Source: Candidatus Eisenbacteria bacterium (GTDB lineage Bacteria; Eisenbacteria; RBG-16-71-46; JACRLI01). From it: a stretch of DNA of 64,000 bases. Position numbers and translations under genes: made by a program. Where the stretch lies: assembly GCA_016235265.1 (NCBI GenBank), contig JACRLI010000021.1, forward strand, positions 45,202 to 109,201, written 5' to 3'. Position 1 is the first letter of the stretch. The number at the start of each line of letters is the position of its first letter. Below are positions 1-8,928 of this stretch, one piece after another. The notes under the pieces were generated by a model. The model had not been told where the DNA came from, ran no database searches, and saw only the letters and a program-made list of their open reading frames with translations.

Positions 1-53
1 GCGTCCGCAAACGGTCAAGTTCCCTCGCGATCCAACCGATACCGGGAGTGATG

Positions 54-1826
54 ATGCCGACCCAGCCATTGCCAAACTCCAAGCCCCCCGTGCAACCCGC
101 AACGCGGGTGGCACCGCGCACCCCGCTGGCGCGATCCGCCGCGGCGGGCGAACCGGCTCGCCGGGAAGGCGGCGCCCGCCCGCTCCTGCCGGGGCTCGGG
201 GGCGTGCCGGTCGGGGTCCAGTTTGTCACTGCCGCAACCCTGTTCCTGCTGGCGGTGGCCACGTTCGTGTACCTGTTCCTCCCGGCGCGGATCCAGCAGC
301 CCACCGAGGCTGCGCTGGAGGCGCGAGCCGTGGCGCTCGCCGAGCACCTGGCCGAGGAAGTCGGACCTCAATTGGCGTTCGGCAACGACGCGGCAGTTCG
401 GGACCACATGGCGAATGTGCTGGCCCGGCGCGGGGCCCTCTACGCGGTCATCTGCGACGCGCACGGGGCGGTGCTGGCGCAGGCCGGGCAACTCTCGGGC
501 CAGCTTCCGACCGCGCTGATGCGCTCCACGCGCCCCCAGCTCGACCGATCCGCTCCGGGAGAAGTGCGCGTGGTCCAGCCGCTGTCCGGCGCGGGGGCCA
601 TCCCCGGGACGCTGATCCTCGGCGTCCCGCGGCAGGAGGCCGAGAACCAGCTTAACGACTACCGCCGGACCGCGCTGGTGGTGAGCCTGCTGATCCTGGT
701 GCTGGGCATGGTGGGTGCGCTGGCCACCAGCGCGTTCATCACCCGTCCCATCCGGGAGATGACCATCCGCCTGGAGGCAATGGCGCGCGGGGACTTCACC
801 GGCCGCACCCGGGTGTCCACCAACCGCGAGACGCTGCGGCTTTCGACGGCGCTCAACAGGATGGCCGACGACGTCTCCGTGGCCCTGGCCGAGGTGGAGC
901 GGGCCAGCGCGGAGGTCGTGCGCGCCGCGAACGACTTCAACGACAACTTCCGCCAGATGAGCTCGCGCGCAGCGAGCGAGAACGAGGCCGGCGAGAGCGT
1001 CGCCGCCTCCGTGACCCAGATGGCGCGGACGGTGCAGGAGACCTCGCGCCGGGTGCAGGAGACGCTCTCGATGTCGCGCGACTCCAAGCGGGCCGCGCAG
1101 CAGGGCGCCGAGGTGGTGCAGCGCGCCACCCACATCATGCAGCAGACCGCGGAGGCGGTGGAGACCATGGCCGGCACGCTCAACGAGCTGTCTTCGCATT
1201 CCGACCGCATCGGCGAGGTGGTGGACGTGATCGAGGAGATCGCCGAGCAGACCAACCTGCTGGCCCTCAACGCCGCCATCGAGGCCGCGCGCGCCGGGGA
1301 CCAGGGCCGCGGGTTCGCGGTGGTGGCCGACGAAGTGCGCAAGCTCGCCGAGCGCACCCAGCAGGCCACCAAGGAGATCGCGGGCCGGGTGCGCGCGGTG
1401 CAGTCCGGCACGCAGGAAGTGATCGGCGCCATGGAGGCCGGCCGCAGCGCCACCGAGGCGGGCCGCGAGGCGCTTTCGCGGGAGGCCGGCGACCGCCTGC
1501 ACGAGATCCTGCGCCTGAGCGAGGGCGTGGAGAGCGAAGTGGAGAACATCGCGGTGGCCACCCGCGAGCAGGCCACGGTGAGCGAGGAGATCGCCCACAA
1601 GATCGAGCATATCGCGCGGGCCTCGCGGGCCACGGCGGAGGCCGCCGACCGCTCCGCGCAGGGCACCCGCACCATGGCCGCCCGCGCAGAACATATGATC
1701 GCGAAGCTGGGAAGATTCCGGCTGCCGGAAGCGGCGCGGGAAGGCGCGCGCCGGGCCGCCGCCTCGCCGGCGCGGGAGCCCGCCGCGCGAACCTCGCCCC
1801 CGCCCGCCGACCGCCGCGCGGCGTAG
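54..1826 (+). CDS. Methyl-accepting chemotaxis protein (transmembrane chemoreceptor)
   Basis: Senses a ligand outside the inner membrane and controls CheA kinase. After a Pro/Arg-rich N-terminus there is a membrane segment at about residues 57-78 and a periplasmic sensor of about 125 residues. A second membrane segment follows at about 207-228, then a HAMP domain with a TRPI junction and a long cytoplasmic coiled coil. The receptor hairpin tip, [18 protein letters not shown] followed by [19 protein letters not shown], lies near residue 400 and is the diagnostic signature of the family. The C-terminus is Ala/Pro/Arg-rich and has no CheR/CheB-tethering pentapeptide (xWxxF). Three in-frame starts lie together (GTG 48, ATG 51, ATG 54); GGGAG at 44-48 fits ATG 54 best. 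No other che genes are nearby, so it is an orphan receptor. It converges on the next gene with a 2-base gap. The ligand cannot be predicted. Confidence 0.93.
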   Translation: MPTQPLPNSKPPVQPATRVAPRTPLARSAAAGEPARREGGARPLLPGLGGVPVGVQFVTAATLFLLAVATFVYLFLPARIQQPTEAALEARAVALAEHLAEEVGPQLAFGNDAAVRDHMANVLARRGALYAVICDAHGAVLAQAGQLSGQLPTALMRSTRPQLDRSAPGEVRVVQPLSGAGAIPGTLILGVPRQEAENQLNDYRRTALVVSLLILVLGMVGALATSAFITRPIREMTIRLEAMARGDFTGRTRVSTNRETLRLSTALNRMADDVSVALAEVERASAEVVRAANDFNDNFRQMSSRAASENEAGESVAASVTQMARTVQETSRRVQETLSMSRDSKRAAQQGAEVVQRATHIMQQTAEAVETMAGTLNELSSHSDRIGEVVDVIEEIAEQTNLLALNAAIEAARAGDQGRGFAVVADEVRKLAERTQQATKEIAGRVRAVQSGTQEVIGAMEAGRSATEAGREALSREAGDRLHEILRLSEGVESEVENIAVATREQATVSEEIAHKIEHIARASRATAEAADRSAQGTRTMAARAEHMIAKLGRFRLPEAAREGARRAAASPAREPAARTSPPPADRRAA

Positions 1827-1828
1827 AC

Positions 1829-2890
1829 CTACCTGCCCGCGGGCCCCCTCGGCCGCGTGAGCACCCCCGGCCGGCTCTCGCTGGCAATGTAGCGGCGGAT
1901 CACAATGGATACGCGGTTCGCCGCTTCGTCGGCGCAGTAGATGTACTCCCCGAGCAGGCTGGAGCTGTAGGTGGCGATGGAGGCCACCTGAAAGGAAGCG
2001 GCCCCCCCGACTTCCGTTCTCCCGAACTGCGTCACGTAGGTTCCATCCGGGTTGTATTCCTGCACCCGGTGGTTCTCTCGGTCGGAGACCAGGAGCCGGC
2101 CGTCGTCGGTGAAGGCGAGAGCACCGGGGCTGGCACGCTCCCACTCGCCCGCTCCGGTTCCCGTCCTGCCAAAGCTCCGGAGTCGCCGGCCGCTCACGTG
2201 AAAGACCACGACCTTCCCCGCCCACCAATCGCTCACATACAACAGCGTGTCGTGCACCGCAATCCCGCAAGGCGCGACCGAGGACAGCGAGTCCCCGGGC
2301 TGCGCCCCGATGGTACGCAGCAGCTCGCCCTCCGCATCGAAGACATCCACAAAGGCCTGGCCCGGGACCCCCGGGCGCATGCTCCCCACGAAGACCTCGT
2401 TTCCGCGCGACGCCAGTGCCTCAAAGGTGCGGCCGGAAGGCAGCAGGAAGTACCGACGCGTCGCTCCCGACGTGTCCACGACCGAGACGTGGCCGCCCTG
2501 GTCGAGCACGAACACGGTGGAGTCGTTGGCGGGCGCCAGCGCGACGGGTCGGTCGAACTGGCCCGGGGCGCCGAAGCTCCCCCGGTACGTGCCCTCGAAC
2601 CGGAACCTCGAGACCCGGTTCGAGTCGCGCTCCGCCACCCACACCTCCCGGATGAACACCCCGTCTCCCAGCACCAGCAAGGCATCGGGCGCCTGCAGGC
2701 TGTCCGGCTGGGTCCCGCGCGCGGAGAACGACTGGAAGAACGCGTACACCAGCTGGACCCCCACCCTGGCCTGCCCGCAACCGGCAATGACCCCGGCGAT
2801 CAGCACCAGCAGCGCCAGGCACGCGGCGCGGGACGCGGAAACCTTCGGGGCGAACTGCATCCAACGGGACAGGTTTCGCAGGCGGGACAT
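1829..2890 (-). CDS. NHL-repeat (beta-propeller) lipoprotein
   Basis: A 353-residue secreted protein. The N-terminus is basic, then a hydrophobic stretch ends in a lipobox (VIAGC), so it should be a lipoprotein. The rest is a series of blades of the NHL/6-bladed propeller type, with motifs such as FGAPGQFDRPVALA, VVDTSGATRRYF, SFGRTGTGAGEWERASPGAL and DRENHRVQEYNPDGTYVTQFG. Such propellers usually bind proteins, glycans or peptides; nothing here identifies a catalytic activity. The frame stays open far upstream, but ATG 2890 has a clear GGAGGG site at about the right distance and begins the signal peptide, so I chose it. It is divergent from hppD. The specific function is unknown. Confidence 0.85.
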   Translation of the reverse strand: MSRLRNLSRWMQFAPKVSASRAACLALLVLIAGVIAGCGQARVGVQLVYAFFQSFSARGTQPDSLQAPDALLVLGDGVFIREVWVAERDSNRVSRFRFEGTYRGSFGAPGQFDRPVALAPANDSTVFVLDQGGHVSVVDTSGATRRYFLLPSGRTFEALASRGNEVFVGSMRPGVPGQAFVDVFDAEGELLRTIGAQPGDSLSSVAPCGIAVHDTLLYVSDWWAGKVVVFHVSGRRLRSFGRTGTGAGEWERASPGALAFTDDGRLLVSDRENHRVQEYNPDGTYVTQFGRTEVGGAASFQVASIATYSSSLLGEYIYCADEAANRVSIVIRRYIASESRPGVLTRPRGPAGR

Positions 2891-2983
2891 CCGGTTCCCT
2901 CCGAACGGTCGGACTGAAGGTGGCGCCGGAGGCCGCCCTGGCGGCGTCCGGCGGGCCGGGGAACCCGGCCGGCCGGATTCTAA

Positions 2984-3012
2984 TTGAACCCGGCCCCGGA
3001 GTCTCCTAACCT
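2984..3012 (+). promoter_or_regulatory. Promoter of the tyrosine/homogentisate catabolic operon
   Basis: TTGAAC (2984-2989), 17-base spacer, TAACCT (3007-3012). It lies 59 bases before the hppD start, which has a GGAGG site. The same -35/-10 style recurs at several other operon heads in this window. The facing direction also has a possible -10 (TAGAAT at 2977-2982, minus strand) for the lipoprotein, but I see no -35 for it. Confidence 0.6.
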
Positions 3013-3070
3013 TCTCCCGTGCCGCGAAAACCCCGTTCCCCGCTTCCCGGCATTCCCTCCGGAGGATTCC

Positions 3071-4171
3071 ATGTCCACCCCCGGCGACTTCCTGCAGTTG
3101 AAGGGCATTGACCACGTCGAGCTGTGGGTGGGCAACGCCCGCCAGGCGGCCCACTATTACGTCCACGGCTTCGGCTTCCGCGTGGCCGCCTACCTGGGCC
3201 CGGAGACCGGGGTGCGCGACCGGTGCTCCTACCTGCTGGAGCAGGGCCGGATCCGGCTGGTGCTCACCGCCGCGATGCAGCCGGAGGGCTCGGTGCACGA
3301 GCACGTGGCCCGCCACGGAGACGGCGTGCGCGACATCGCCTTCTGGGTGGACGACGCGGAGGCCTCCTTCCGAGGGACCGTGCAGCGCGGGGCCCGCCCG
3401 GCGCAGGAGCCCCGCGAGGATCGCGACGCGCATGGCACGCTGCGCCGCGCCGCCATCCACACCTACGGCGACACGCTGCACTCGTTCATCGAGCGCCGCG
3501 ACTACCATGGCGCGTTCGCGCCCGGCTTCGAGGCTCGCAGCTTCGCCGGCGCGGGCGGCGACGCCGGGCTGTTGCGCGTGGACCACATCGTGGGCAACGT
3601 GGAGCTGGGGAAGATGAACGAGTGGGTGGCGTTCTACCGCGACGTGATGGGCTTCTCGCAGTTCATCCACTTCGACGACAAGGACATCTCCACGGAGTAC
3701 TCGGCGCTGATGTCCAAGGTGATGGAGGACGGCTCCGGCTCCATCAAGTTCCCCATCAACGAGCCGGCCGAGGGCCGGAAGAAGTCGCAGATCCAGGAGT
3801 ACCTGGACTTCTACGGCGGCCCGGGCGCGCAGCACGTGGCGCTGCTGAGCCAGGACATCGTGAAGACCGTCGCCCGGCTGCAGTCCGCCGGCGTGGAGTT
3901 CCTCGGGGTCCCGCACAGCTATTACGAGGAGATCCCGGGGCGCGTGGGCCCGATTGACGAGAAGCTCGCGGTGCTGGAGAAGCTCGGCGTGCTGGTGGAC
4001 CGCGACGACGAAGGCTACCTGCTGCAGCTGTTCACGAAGCCGGTGCAGGACCGCCCCACGCTCTTCTACGAGGTGATCCAGCGCAAGGGCAGCCGCGGCT
4101 TCGGCAAGGGCAACTTCAAGGCGCTCTTCGAGGCCATCGAGCGGGAGCAGGCGCTGCGGGGCAACCTGTGA
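3071..4171 (+). CDS. hppD: 4-hydroxyphenylpyruvate dioxygenase
   Basis: Converts 4-hydroxyphenylpyruvate to homogentisate, the second step of tyrosine breakdown, using non-haem Fe(II) and O2. At 366 residues it has the usual length and two vicinal-oxygen-chelate domains. The N-terminal domain begins [18 protein letters not shown]. The C-terminal catalytic domain carries the three iron ligands: His in VDHIVGN (about 170), His in GAQHVALLS (about 254) and Glu in [10 protein letters not shown] (about 333). The C-terminal helix [18 protein letters not shown] is typical. ATG 3071 follows GGAGGATTCC; the longer open frame upstream lacks homology. It is first in an operon with the fumarylacetoacetase-family gene and hmgA, which together turn 4-hydroxyphenylpyruvate into fumarate and acetoacetate. 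Confidence 0.97.
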   Translation: MSTPGDFLQLKGIDHVELWVGNARQAAHYYVHGFGFRVAAYLGPETGVRDRCSYLLEQGRIRLVLTAAMQPEGSVHEHVARHGDGVRDIAFWVDDAEASFRGTVQRGARPAQEPREDRDAHGTLRRAAIHTYGDTLHSFIERRDYHGAFAPGFEARSFAGAGGDAGLLRVDHIVGNVELGKMNEWVAFYRDVMGFSQFIHFDDKDISTEYSALMSKVMEDGSGSIKFPINEPAEGRKKSQIQEYLDFYGGPGAQHVALLSQDIVKTVARLQSAGVEFLGVPHSYYEEIPGRVGPIDEKLAVLEKLGVLVDRDDEGYLLQLFTKPVQDRPTLFYEVIQRKGSRGFGKGNFKALFEAIEREQALRGNL

Positions 4172-4247
4172 GGCGCGCGCCGGGCGTGCGCTGCGGCCCC
4201 GGCCGCCCTGCGGCGTCGCGAGCGGGCGCGGCGCAGCGGAGCCCCGC

Positions 4248-5228
4248 GTGAGGCTGGCCTCCTGGCGCGAGCCACTGCGAGGTTCGGACTGGGGCTTCGT
4301 GGACGGCTCCTCGGCATGGTCCGTGCCGCGGCTGTACCGCTGGGCGCTGGGCACGTCCCGCCTGGCCCCCGCGGACCGCACTCCGGGCACGCTGCTGGAG
4401 TACCTCTCGCACGGCGGCCACCGCGGGGAGCTCGCCGCGCTCGCCGCGCTGGCGCACGAGGCGCCCTGCGCCGACCTGGACGGCCGGGCATTCCGCGCCG
4501 ACCTCGAAGGGCTGGCGCTGCTGCCCCCGCTGTTGCACCCGCCGGGCTTCCGCGACTTCTATTCGTTCGAGCAGCACGTGAAGGCCGCGCGCGCCCGGCG
4601 CGGGCTGGAGATGGTGCCCGAGTGGTACGAAGCCCCGGTGTTCTACTTCTCGAACCCGCACGCGCTGGTGGGCCCCGGCGCGGAAGTGGCGCGCCCGGGC
4701 GCCTGTCGTGAACTCGATTTCGAACTGGAAGTGGCCGCGGTGCTGGAGCGCGGCGGCCGGGACTTCTCCCCCGCCGACGGCGAGGGGGCCATCCTGGGCC
4801 TGTGCATCCTCAACGACTGGAGCGCCCGCGACATCCAGCGGCGCGAAATGAAGGTGGGCCTGGGCCCCTCGAAGGGCAAGGACTTCGCCACTTCCGTGGG
4901 GCCGTGGATCACCACGCTGGACGAACTGGCCGACCGGCGCGTGGGCCCGGGACGGTTCGACCTGGCCATGACCGCGCGCGTCAACGGACGTGAAGTTTCG
5001 CGCGCCAACCTGAAGGACATGCACTTCGATTTCGGCCGCCTGGTGGCGCACGCCGCCGGGGGGGTCGAGCTGCTGCCCGGCGAGCTCCTCGGTTCCGGTT
5101 CCGCGGGCACCGGCTGCATCCTGGAACTGGGCCCCGAGAACGTGCCCTGGCTCGAGCCCGGCGACGTGGTGGAGCTGGAAGTCGAGCGCCTGGGCCTGTT
5201 GCGCAACACCGTCGTTTCCGCCGGCTGA
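4248..5228 (+). CDS. Fumarylacetoacetate hydrolase family protein (probable fumarylacetoacetase)
   Basis: A 326-residue FAH-fold enzyme. The C-terminal FAH domain starts around FRDFYSFEQHVKAA. It holds the metal/active-site region ELDFELEVAAVL, the family hallmark LNDWSARDIQ (about residue 188) and KGKDFATSVGPWITT, the form seen in bacterial fumarylacetoacetases. Its place between hppD and hmgA makes fumarylacetoacetate cleavage to fumarate and acetoacetate the natural role. No maleylacetoacetate isomerase gene is adjacent; it may be elsewhere or replaced by glutathione-dependent spontaneous isomerisation. The start is GTG 4248, 77 bases after hppD, without a strong ribosome site. Related FAH-family hydratases cannot be fully excluded from sequence alone. 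Confidence 0.88.
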   Translation: MRLASWREPLRGSDWGFVDGSSAWSVPRLYRWALGTSRLAPADRTPGTLLEYLSHGGHRGELAALAALAHEAPCADLDGRAFRADLEGLALLPPLLHPPGFRDFYSFEQHVKAARARRGLEMVPEWYEAPVFYFSNPHALVGPGAEVARPGACRELDFELEVAAVLERGGRDFSPADGEGAILGLCILNDWSARDIQRREMKVGLGPSKGKDFATSVGPWITTLDELADRRVGPGRFDLAMTARVNGREVSRANLKDMHFDFGRLVAHAAGGVELLPGELLGSGSAGTGCILELGPENVPWLEPGDVVELEVERLGLLRNTVVSAG

Positions 5229-5251
5229 ACGGCGCCGCACAGGAGTCCTTC

Positions 5252-6529
5252 ATGCCCGTGTACCATTCGCTAGGCCACGTGCCTCACAAGCGCCACACGC
5301 AGTTCCGCAAGCCCGACGGCTCACTGTTCAGCGAGCAGCTCATGGGCAGCAAGGGCTTCAGCGGAATGAGCTCGCTGCTCTACCATCACCACCCGCCCAC
5401 CATGGTGCGCCGCATCGGGGACCCGGTGGACGCGGGAGTGCGCCTGGCGCCCCGCGAGGCGCTGCGCCACCACCACCTGAAGACGCGCGGGTTCAAGCCG
5501 CAGGGAGACGCCGTCACCGGCCGCCGGGTGCTGCTGGCCAACGACGACGTGAGCATGGCGGTGTGCGTGCCCGCCGTGCCCATGGGGTACTTCTACCGCA
5601 ACGGGCAGGGCGACGAGCTGGTCTTCGTGCACCGCGGCACCGGCCGGTTCGAGACCGTATTCGGGACGCTCTCCTACCGCCCGGGGGACTACGTGGTGAT
5701 TCCCCGGGGAACCACCTGGCGCAGTGTCGCGGACCGCGGCGAGCAGCGCTTCCTGGTGATCGAATCGGCCTCCCAGGTCGAGACGCCGCGGCGCTACCGC
5801 AACGAGCACGGCCAGCTCCTGGAGCACTCGCCGTACTGCGAGCGCGACATCCGCCGCCCCGAACACCTCGAGACCCACGTGGAGAGCGGCATGTTCGAGG
5901 TGCGGGTCAAGGCGCGCGGCGAGCTCACCCCGTACTGGTTCGACTTCCACCCGCTCGACGTGGTGGGCTGGGACGGCTACCTGTACCCGTGGATCTTCAA
6001 CATCGAGGACTTCGAGCCCATCACCGGGCGCATCCACCAGCCACCCCCGGTGCACCAGACTTTCGAGGGCCACAACTTCGTGGTGTGCAGCTTCTGCCCG
6101 CGCAAGTACGACTACCACCCCCAGGCGGTGCCGGTGCCGTACAACCACAGCAACATCGACAGCGACGAGGTGCTGTACTACGTGAACGGGAACTTCATGA
6201 GCCGGCGCGGCATCGAGGCCGGCTCGTTGACCGCGCACCCGCAGGGCATCCCGCACGGGCCGCACCCGCGGGCGGTGGAGGCCTCCCTGGGCCGCGAGTC
6301 CACCGAGGAGCTGGCGGTGATGCTGGATACCTTCCGCCCGCTGCACCTCACGGCGGAGGCGATGGGCTGCGACGACCCGGGCTATCCGGCAAGCTGGGTC
6401 GAGGCGCCGCGTCGCGGCGGAGCGCGGGCTGCCGCGGGGAAGAAGAAGCGCGCCGCAGCTGCGAAGCCGAGGCGTCCGGGCGCGAGGCACTTTCGCGAAT
6501 CTCCCGCCCGGGATATCCTGATCCCGTAA
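5252..6529 (+). CDS. hmgA: Homogentisate 1,2-dioxygenase
   Basis: Opens the ring of homogentisate to maleylacetoacetate with non-haem iron and O2. The 425-residue protein shows the family's N-terminal cupin region (LMGSKGFSGMSSLLYH, then YRPGDYVVIPRGTTWR). The iron-site stretch PPVHQTFEGHNFVVCSFCPR is followed by HSNIDSDEVLYYVNGNFMSR and HPQGIPHGPHP, with the His and Glu ligands. The last 40 or so residues form a Lys/Arg/Ala-rich tail absent from most family members and probably flexible. ATG 5252 follows AGGAG. It is third in the operon, 23 bases after the FAH-family gene. Confidence 0.96.
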   Translation: MPVYHSLGHVPHKRHTQFRKPDGSLFSEQLMGSKGFSGMSSLLYHHHPPTMVRRIGDPVDAGVRLAPREALRHHHLKTRGFKPQGDAVTGRRVLLANDDVSMAVCVPAVPMGYFYRNGQGDELVFVHRGTGRFETVFGTLSYRPGDYVVIPRGTTWRSVADRGEQRFLVIESASQVETPRRYRNEHGQLLEHSPYCERDIRRPEHLETHVESGMFEVRVKARGELTPYWFDFHPLDVVGWDGYLYPWIFNIEDFEPITGRIHQPPPVHQTFEGHNFVVCSFCPRKYDYHPQAVPVPYNHSNIDSDEVLYYVNGNFMSRRGIEAGSLTAHPQGIPHGPHPRAVEASLGRESTEELAVMLDTFRPLHLTAEAMGCDDPGYPASWVEAPRRGGARAAAGKKKRAAAAKPRRPGARHFRESPARDILIP

Positions 6530-6568
6530 ATTCGAAGCCGGCCCGCCAGCCGGAAGGAGATAGGTGTC

Positions 6569-7333
6569 ATGGCCACCAGGAAGACGAAGGGCCCGGGCGC
6601 TCCCGCGCGCCCGGAGGAGGGCGCGGGCGACCTGCGGTCGCAGCACGCGCACAGCACCCAGGGGGACGGATACGCCTCCGACGAGGCCCTGGGCCTGACC
6701 GCGCAGGCCCGGGTGGAGCCGCCCGACATCACCGCCCTGCCCCAGGGCGGGGTGCTGGGGACCGGTTGCGGCTACCCGCTCGGCGACGTGGAGGTGCCCC
6801 CCGGCGCAATCGTGCTGGATCTCGGCTGCGGCGGCGGAGCGGACTGCTTCCAGGGATTCCGCCGCGTGCAGGACGACGGACTGCTGATCGGGGAGGACCT
6901 CACCGAGGTGGTGCTGGAGCGCCAGCGCATCGCGCAGCGCGCCGCCTCCTTCAAGCAGGTGAAGTTCGCGCGCGGGGGCCAGGACGCGCTGCCCGCGGAG
7001 TCCAGCTCGGTGGACCTGGTGGTCTCAAACTGCGTCCTGAACCTGGTGGGCAACCGCGGTCACGCGTACGCCGAGATCCACCGCGTGCTGCGGCCCGGCG
7101 GCCGCGCCGCGATCAGCGACGTGGTGACCCGCGGCACCCTGTCTCCCGAGACGCGGCGGGACATCCAGGCCTACGTGGGCTGCGTGGCGCAGGCCATGGA
7201 CCGCGAGGAGTACCTGGCCATCGTGCGCGCCGCGGGATTCCGCGAGGTGCTGGTGACGCGGGCGCAGGAATTCGCGGTGGGCGCGTCCGCGGAGGGCGCG
7301 GCGATGAACATCACGGTGGTGGCGATGAAGTAG
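6569..7333 (+). CDS. ArsM-like SAM-dependent methyltransferase
   Basis: Class I methyltransferase of 254 residues. Motif I, VLDLGCGGGADCF, is near residue 83, followed by SSVDLVVSNCVLNLVGN and VLRPGGRAAISDVV. The SNCVLNL...VLRPGG...SDVV pattern is that of arsenite methyltransferases. Two cysteines match ArsM positions: one before the SAM domain (GTGCGYP) and one in AYVGCVAQAMD. The third, C-terminal ArsM cysteine is not evident. The N-terminal 50 residues are charged and low-complexity. The start is ATG 6569 after AAGGAGAT. It lies 39 bases after hmgA and before the operon terminator, so it is probably co-transcribed with tyrosine catabolism. No other ars genes are present, so the substrate could be arsenic or a small metabolite. 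Confidence 0.8.
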   Translation: MATRKTKGPGAPARPEEGAGDLRSQHAHSTQGDGYASDEALGLTAQARVEPPDITALPQGGVLGTGCGYPLGDVEVPPGAIVLDLGCGGGADCFQGFRRVQDDGLLIGEDLTEVVLERQRIAQRAASFKQVKFARGGQDALPAESSSVDLVVSNCVLNLVGNRGHAYAEIHRVLRPGGRAAISDVVTRGTLSPETRRDIQAYVGCVAQAMDREEYLAIVRAAGFREVLVTRAQEFAVGASAEGAAMNITVVAMK

Positions 7334-7337
7334 GGGG

Positions 7338-7353
7338 GTGGCCGGCCGGCCAC
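7338..7353. repeat. 16-base perfect palindrome just after the methyltransferase stop
   Basis: GTGGCCGG followed directly by its reverse complement, starting five bases after the stop codon. It could be a small hairpin that protects the mRNA end or part of the termination region with the stronger hairpin at 7374-7403. Confidence 0.4.
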
Positions 7354-7373
7354 GGAAATGACGAATCAGTATT

Positions 7374-7411
7374 GGGCGGGGGCGCGCCGACGCGTCCCCG
7401 CCCTCTCTCTT
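7374..7411 (+). terminator. Intrinsic-type terminator of the catabolic operon
   Basis: Stem GGGCGGGG-G-CGCG (7374-7386) pairs with CGCG-T-CCCCGCCC (7391-7403) with one G-U pair. The loop is four bases (CCGA) and the tail is pyrimidine-rich, TCTCTCTT. It lies 41 bases after the last gene. The remainder of the gap to 7583 shows no gene. Confidence 0.65.
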
Positions 7412-7583
7412 GCCCCACCTGGCTCCAGGGACCGCGGGCCGCGATTCGCATCGAGTTTCCGATTGTTGGTTCTCACATAGGCGGGCAATTGGGGCTCGTA
7501 GCCCGCGTTTGACCGTCCAGGCGGCCCCAAGGCAAGTAAATTCCCACCCTGGATTCCGCCGGCCGACGCGGCACCTTTGTACC

Positions 7584-7605
7584 TGTAACTACTTGTGACA
7601 TAGTG
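7584..7605 (+). promoter_or_regulatory. Putative regulator site shared with the second PEP-CTERM gene
   Basis: Contains TGTAACTACTTGTGACATAG. It is a direct repeat, TGTAAC and TGTGAC, spaced 10 bases apart (one helical turn). A near-identical site, TGTAACTGGTTGTGAAATAA, lies upstream of the PEP-CTERM gene near 36.4 kb. Here it lies about 52 bases before the -35 box at 7658. The stretch is AT-rich against a very GC-rich background. The binding protein is unknown. Confidence 0.45.
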
Positions 7606-7657
7606 GTTTCTGAATTTGGACCGGCCAGCCCCATAGGGCCAGGAATCGAAACATAGC

Positions 7658-7687
7658 TTGCCGAATCCAACCGTGAAGTGCTAATAT
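7658..7687 (+). promoter_or_regulatory. Promoter of PEP-CTERM gene 1
   Basis: TTGCCG (7658-7663), 18-base spacer, TAATAT (7682-7687). Transcription would start near 7694, giving a leader of about 137 bases before ATG 7831. I see no known RNA element in that leader. Confidence 0.55.
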
Positions 7688-7830
7688 GTAATCCTGTTGG
7701 AGCAGTACTGGCCGTGCTCGAGGAACTCACCGGGCGCTGCGCGGGCGCTGCCGCGCGTGCCTTGGTTTTCCCGGAAAAGCGTCCGAGAACAGGACGACAG
7801 CCCCACCCCCCTTGCGGGAGGAGATGAACC

Positions 7831-8841
7831 ATGCGCAAGCTACTTCTTATCATGCTCGCGATCGGCGTGCTCGCCGCGAGCCCGGCGATGGCGGCCTTCA
7901 CGGGCAGCCTGTACACGACGAATTTCGCGACCCACCACGTGTTCCGTTCGGACGTGGTCTCCAACACCGTCCTCTCGACGAGCGACCTGGTGGGCCTGCC
8001 GGGCGCGGACGGCATCATCTTCGACCCGCTGGACGACACCCGGCTGCTGGTCGGCGGACAGCTGACCAACAACATCTACATGACGGGCATCTTCGGTGGC
8101 GGCTACAGCACCGTGAACAACTCGCCGATCGTCAACGGCGCCCTGCACCTGGCCATCGCGCCGGGTGAAGTCGGTCCCAAGGGCCTCAGCATCGCCTCGT
8201 CCGAAGTGCGCGTTCTCACCAGCGGCTTCGAAGGCCCGATCCCGAACTCGCTGGCCTTCGTCGGCCTCAGCAGCGGCAACGTGGACAACCGCGTGGTCGC
8301 CGGCCTGGCACGCGTCTCGGGAATCGCCTACCGCGGCGGCACGCTGTACGCCACCGACGGTGACGAGCACGGATACGGCGGCGGCCTCTTCACCGTGAAC
8401 CTCGTCACCAACACGGCCACCCCGCTGGCGGTGGTGGGCGGCCACGACATGCACAACCTCTGGATGGACGGCTGGTCCGGTCACCTGTTCGCCAGCGGCG
8501 CGTACTACATCGAGGAGATTGACCTCGACGCGATCGGCGGCCCGGCCGTGATCCGCGAGTGGGACATCTCGGGCCTGCTCGGTCCGTCGCCGATCCCGTA
8601 CCTGGACCACATTGACCACATCGCGACCGACGACGCCGGCAACCTGTTCGCGGCCGTCAACACCGGTCCGCTGGTCTACCTGGACCTGACCGCCGGTGTC
8701 CCGTCCCCGATCATCATGCACAATTACGGCGTGGGCCTGGACGCGGTTGTCGCCGGCAAGACGGCGGTTCCCGAGCCGTCCACCCTGCTCCTGGCGGGCC
8801 TGGGCCTGCTGGGCGCCGGCCTGCTGCGCAAGCGCTCCTAG
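7831..8841 (+). CDS. PEP-CTERM sorting domain protein
   Basis: A 336-residue secreted protein. It starts with a signal peptide (MRKLLLIMLAIGVLAASPAMA). The body is rich in Gly, Asp, Asn and beta-strand patterns such as FDPLDDTRLLVGG, IAYRGGTLYATDGDEHGYGG and HIATDDAGNLFAAVN, suggesting a beta-propeller. The end is a textbook PEP-CTERM tail: VPEP motif, hydrophobic membrane segment (STLLLAGLGLLGAGL) and a basic end (RKRS). In this class exosortase cuts at the tail and attaches the protein to an extracellular matrix, typically where exopolysaccharide genes are present; a large such locus lies nearby. ATG 7831 has GGAGGAG upstream. The gene is monocistronic, between its own promoter and terminator. 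Confidence 0.92.
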   Translation: MRKLLLIMLAIGVLAASPAMAAFTGSLYTTNFATHHVFRSDVVSNTVLSTSDLVGLPGADGIIFDPLDDTRLLVGGQLTNNIYMTGIFGGGYSTVNNSPIVNGALHLAIAPGEVGPKGLSIASSEVRVLTSGFEGPIPNSLAFVGLSSGNVDNRVVAGLARVSGIAYRGGTLYATDGDEHGYGGGLFTVNLVTNTATPLAVVGGHDMHNLWMDGWSGHLFASGAYYIEEIDLDAIGGPAVIREWDISGLLGPSPIPYLDHIDHIATDDAGNLFAAVNTGPLVYLDLTAGVPSPIIMHNYGVGLDAVVAGKTAVPEPSTLLLAGLGLLGAGLLRKRS

Positions 8842-8874
8842 AACTCACCGCGCGCAAGGTTCATCAGCGAACAG

Positions 8875-8906
8875 AACCCCCGTCCGCTCCGGCGGACGGG
8901 GGTTTT
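8875..8906 (+). terminator. Intrinsic terminator after PEP-CTERM gene 1
   Basis: A perfect 13-base stem AACCCCCGTCCGC (8875-8887) pairs with its complement at 8892-8904 around a four-base loop, then a T-run (8903-8907). It may also stop the converging glycosyltransferase gene, but that direction has no U-tract. Confidence 0.9.
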
Positions 8907-8928
8907 TGTATGGCGGTATGGCCCGGGG

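Noticed and set aside
15-2270. A minus-strand open frame of 751 codons across the chemoreceptor
   Set aside because: It is antisense to the chemoreceptor and to part of the lipoprotein; no motifs.
2891-4390. Upstream extension of the NHL lipoprotein frame opposite hppD
   Set aside because: The signal peptide, lipobox and GGAGGG site place the start at 2890; the extension is antisense to hppD and has no recognisable domains.
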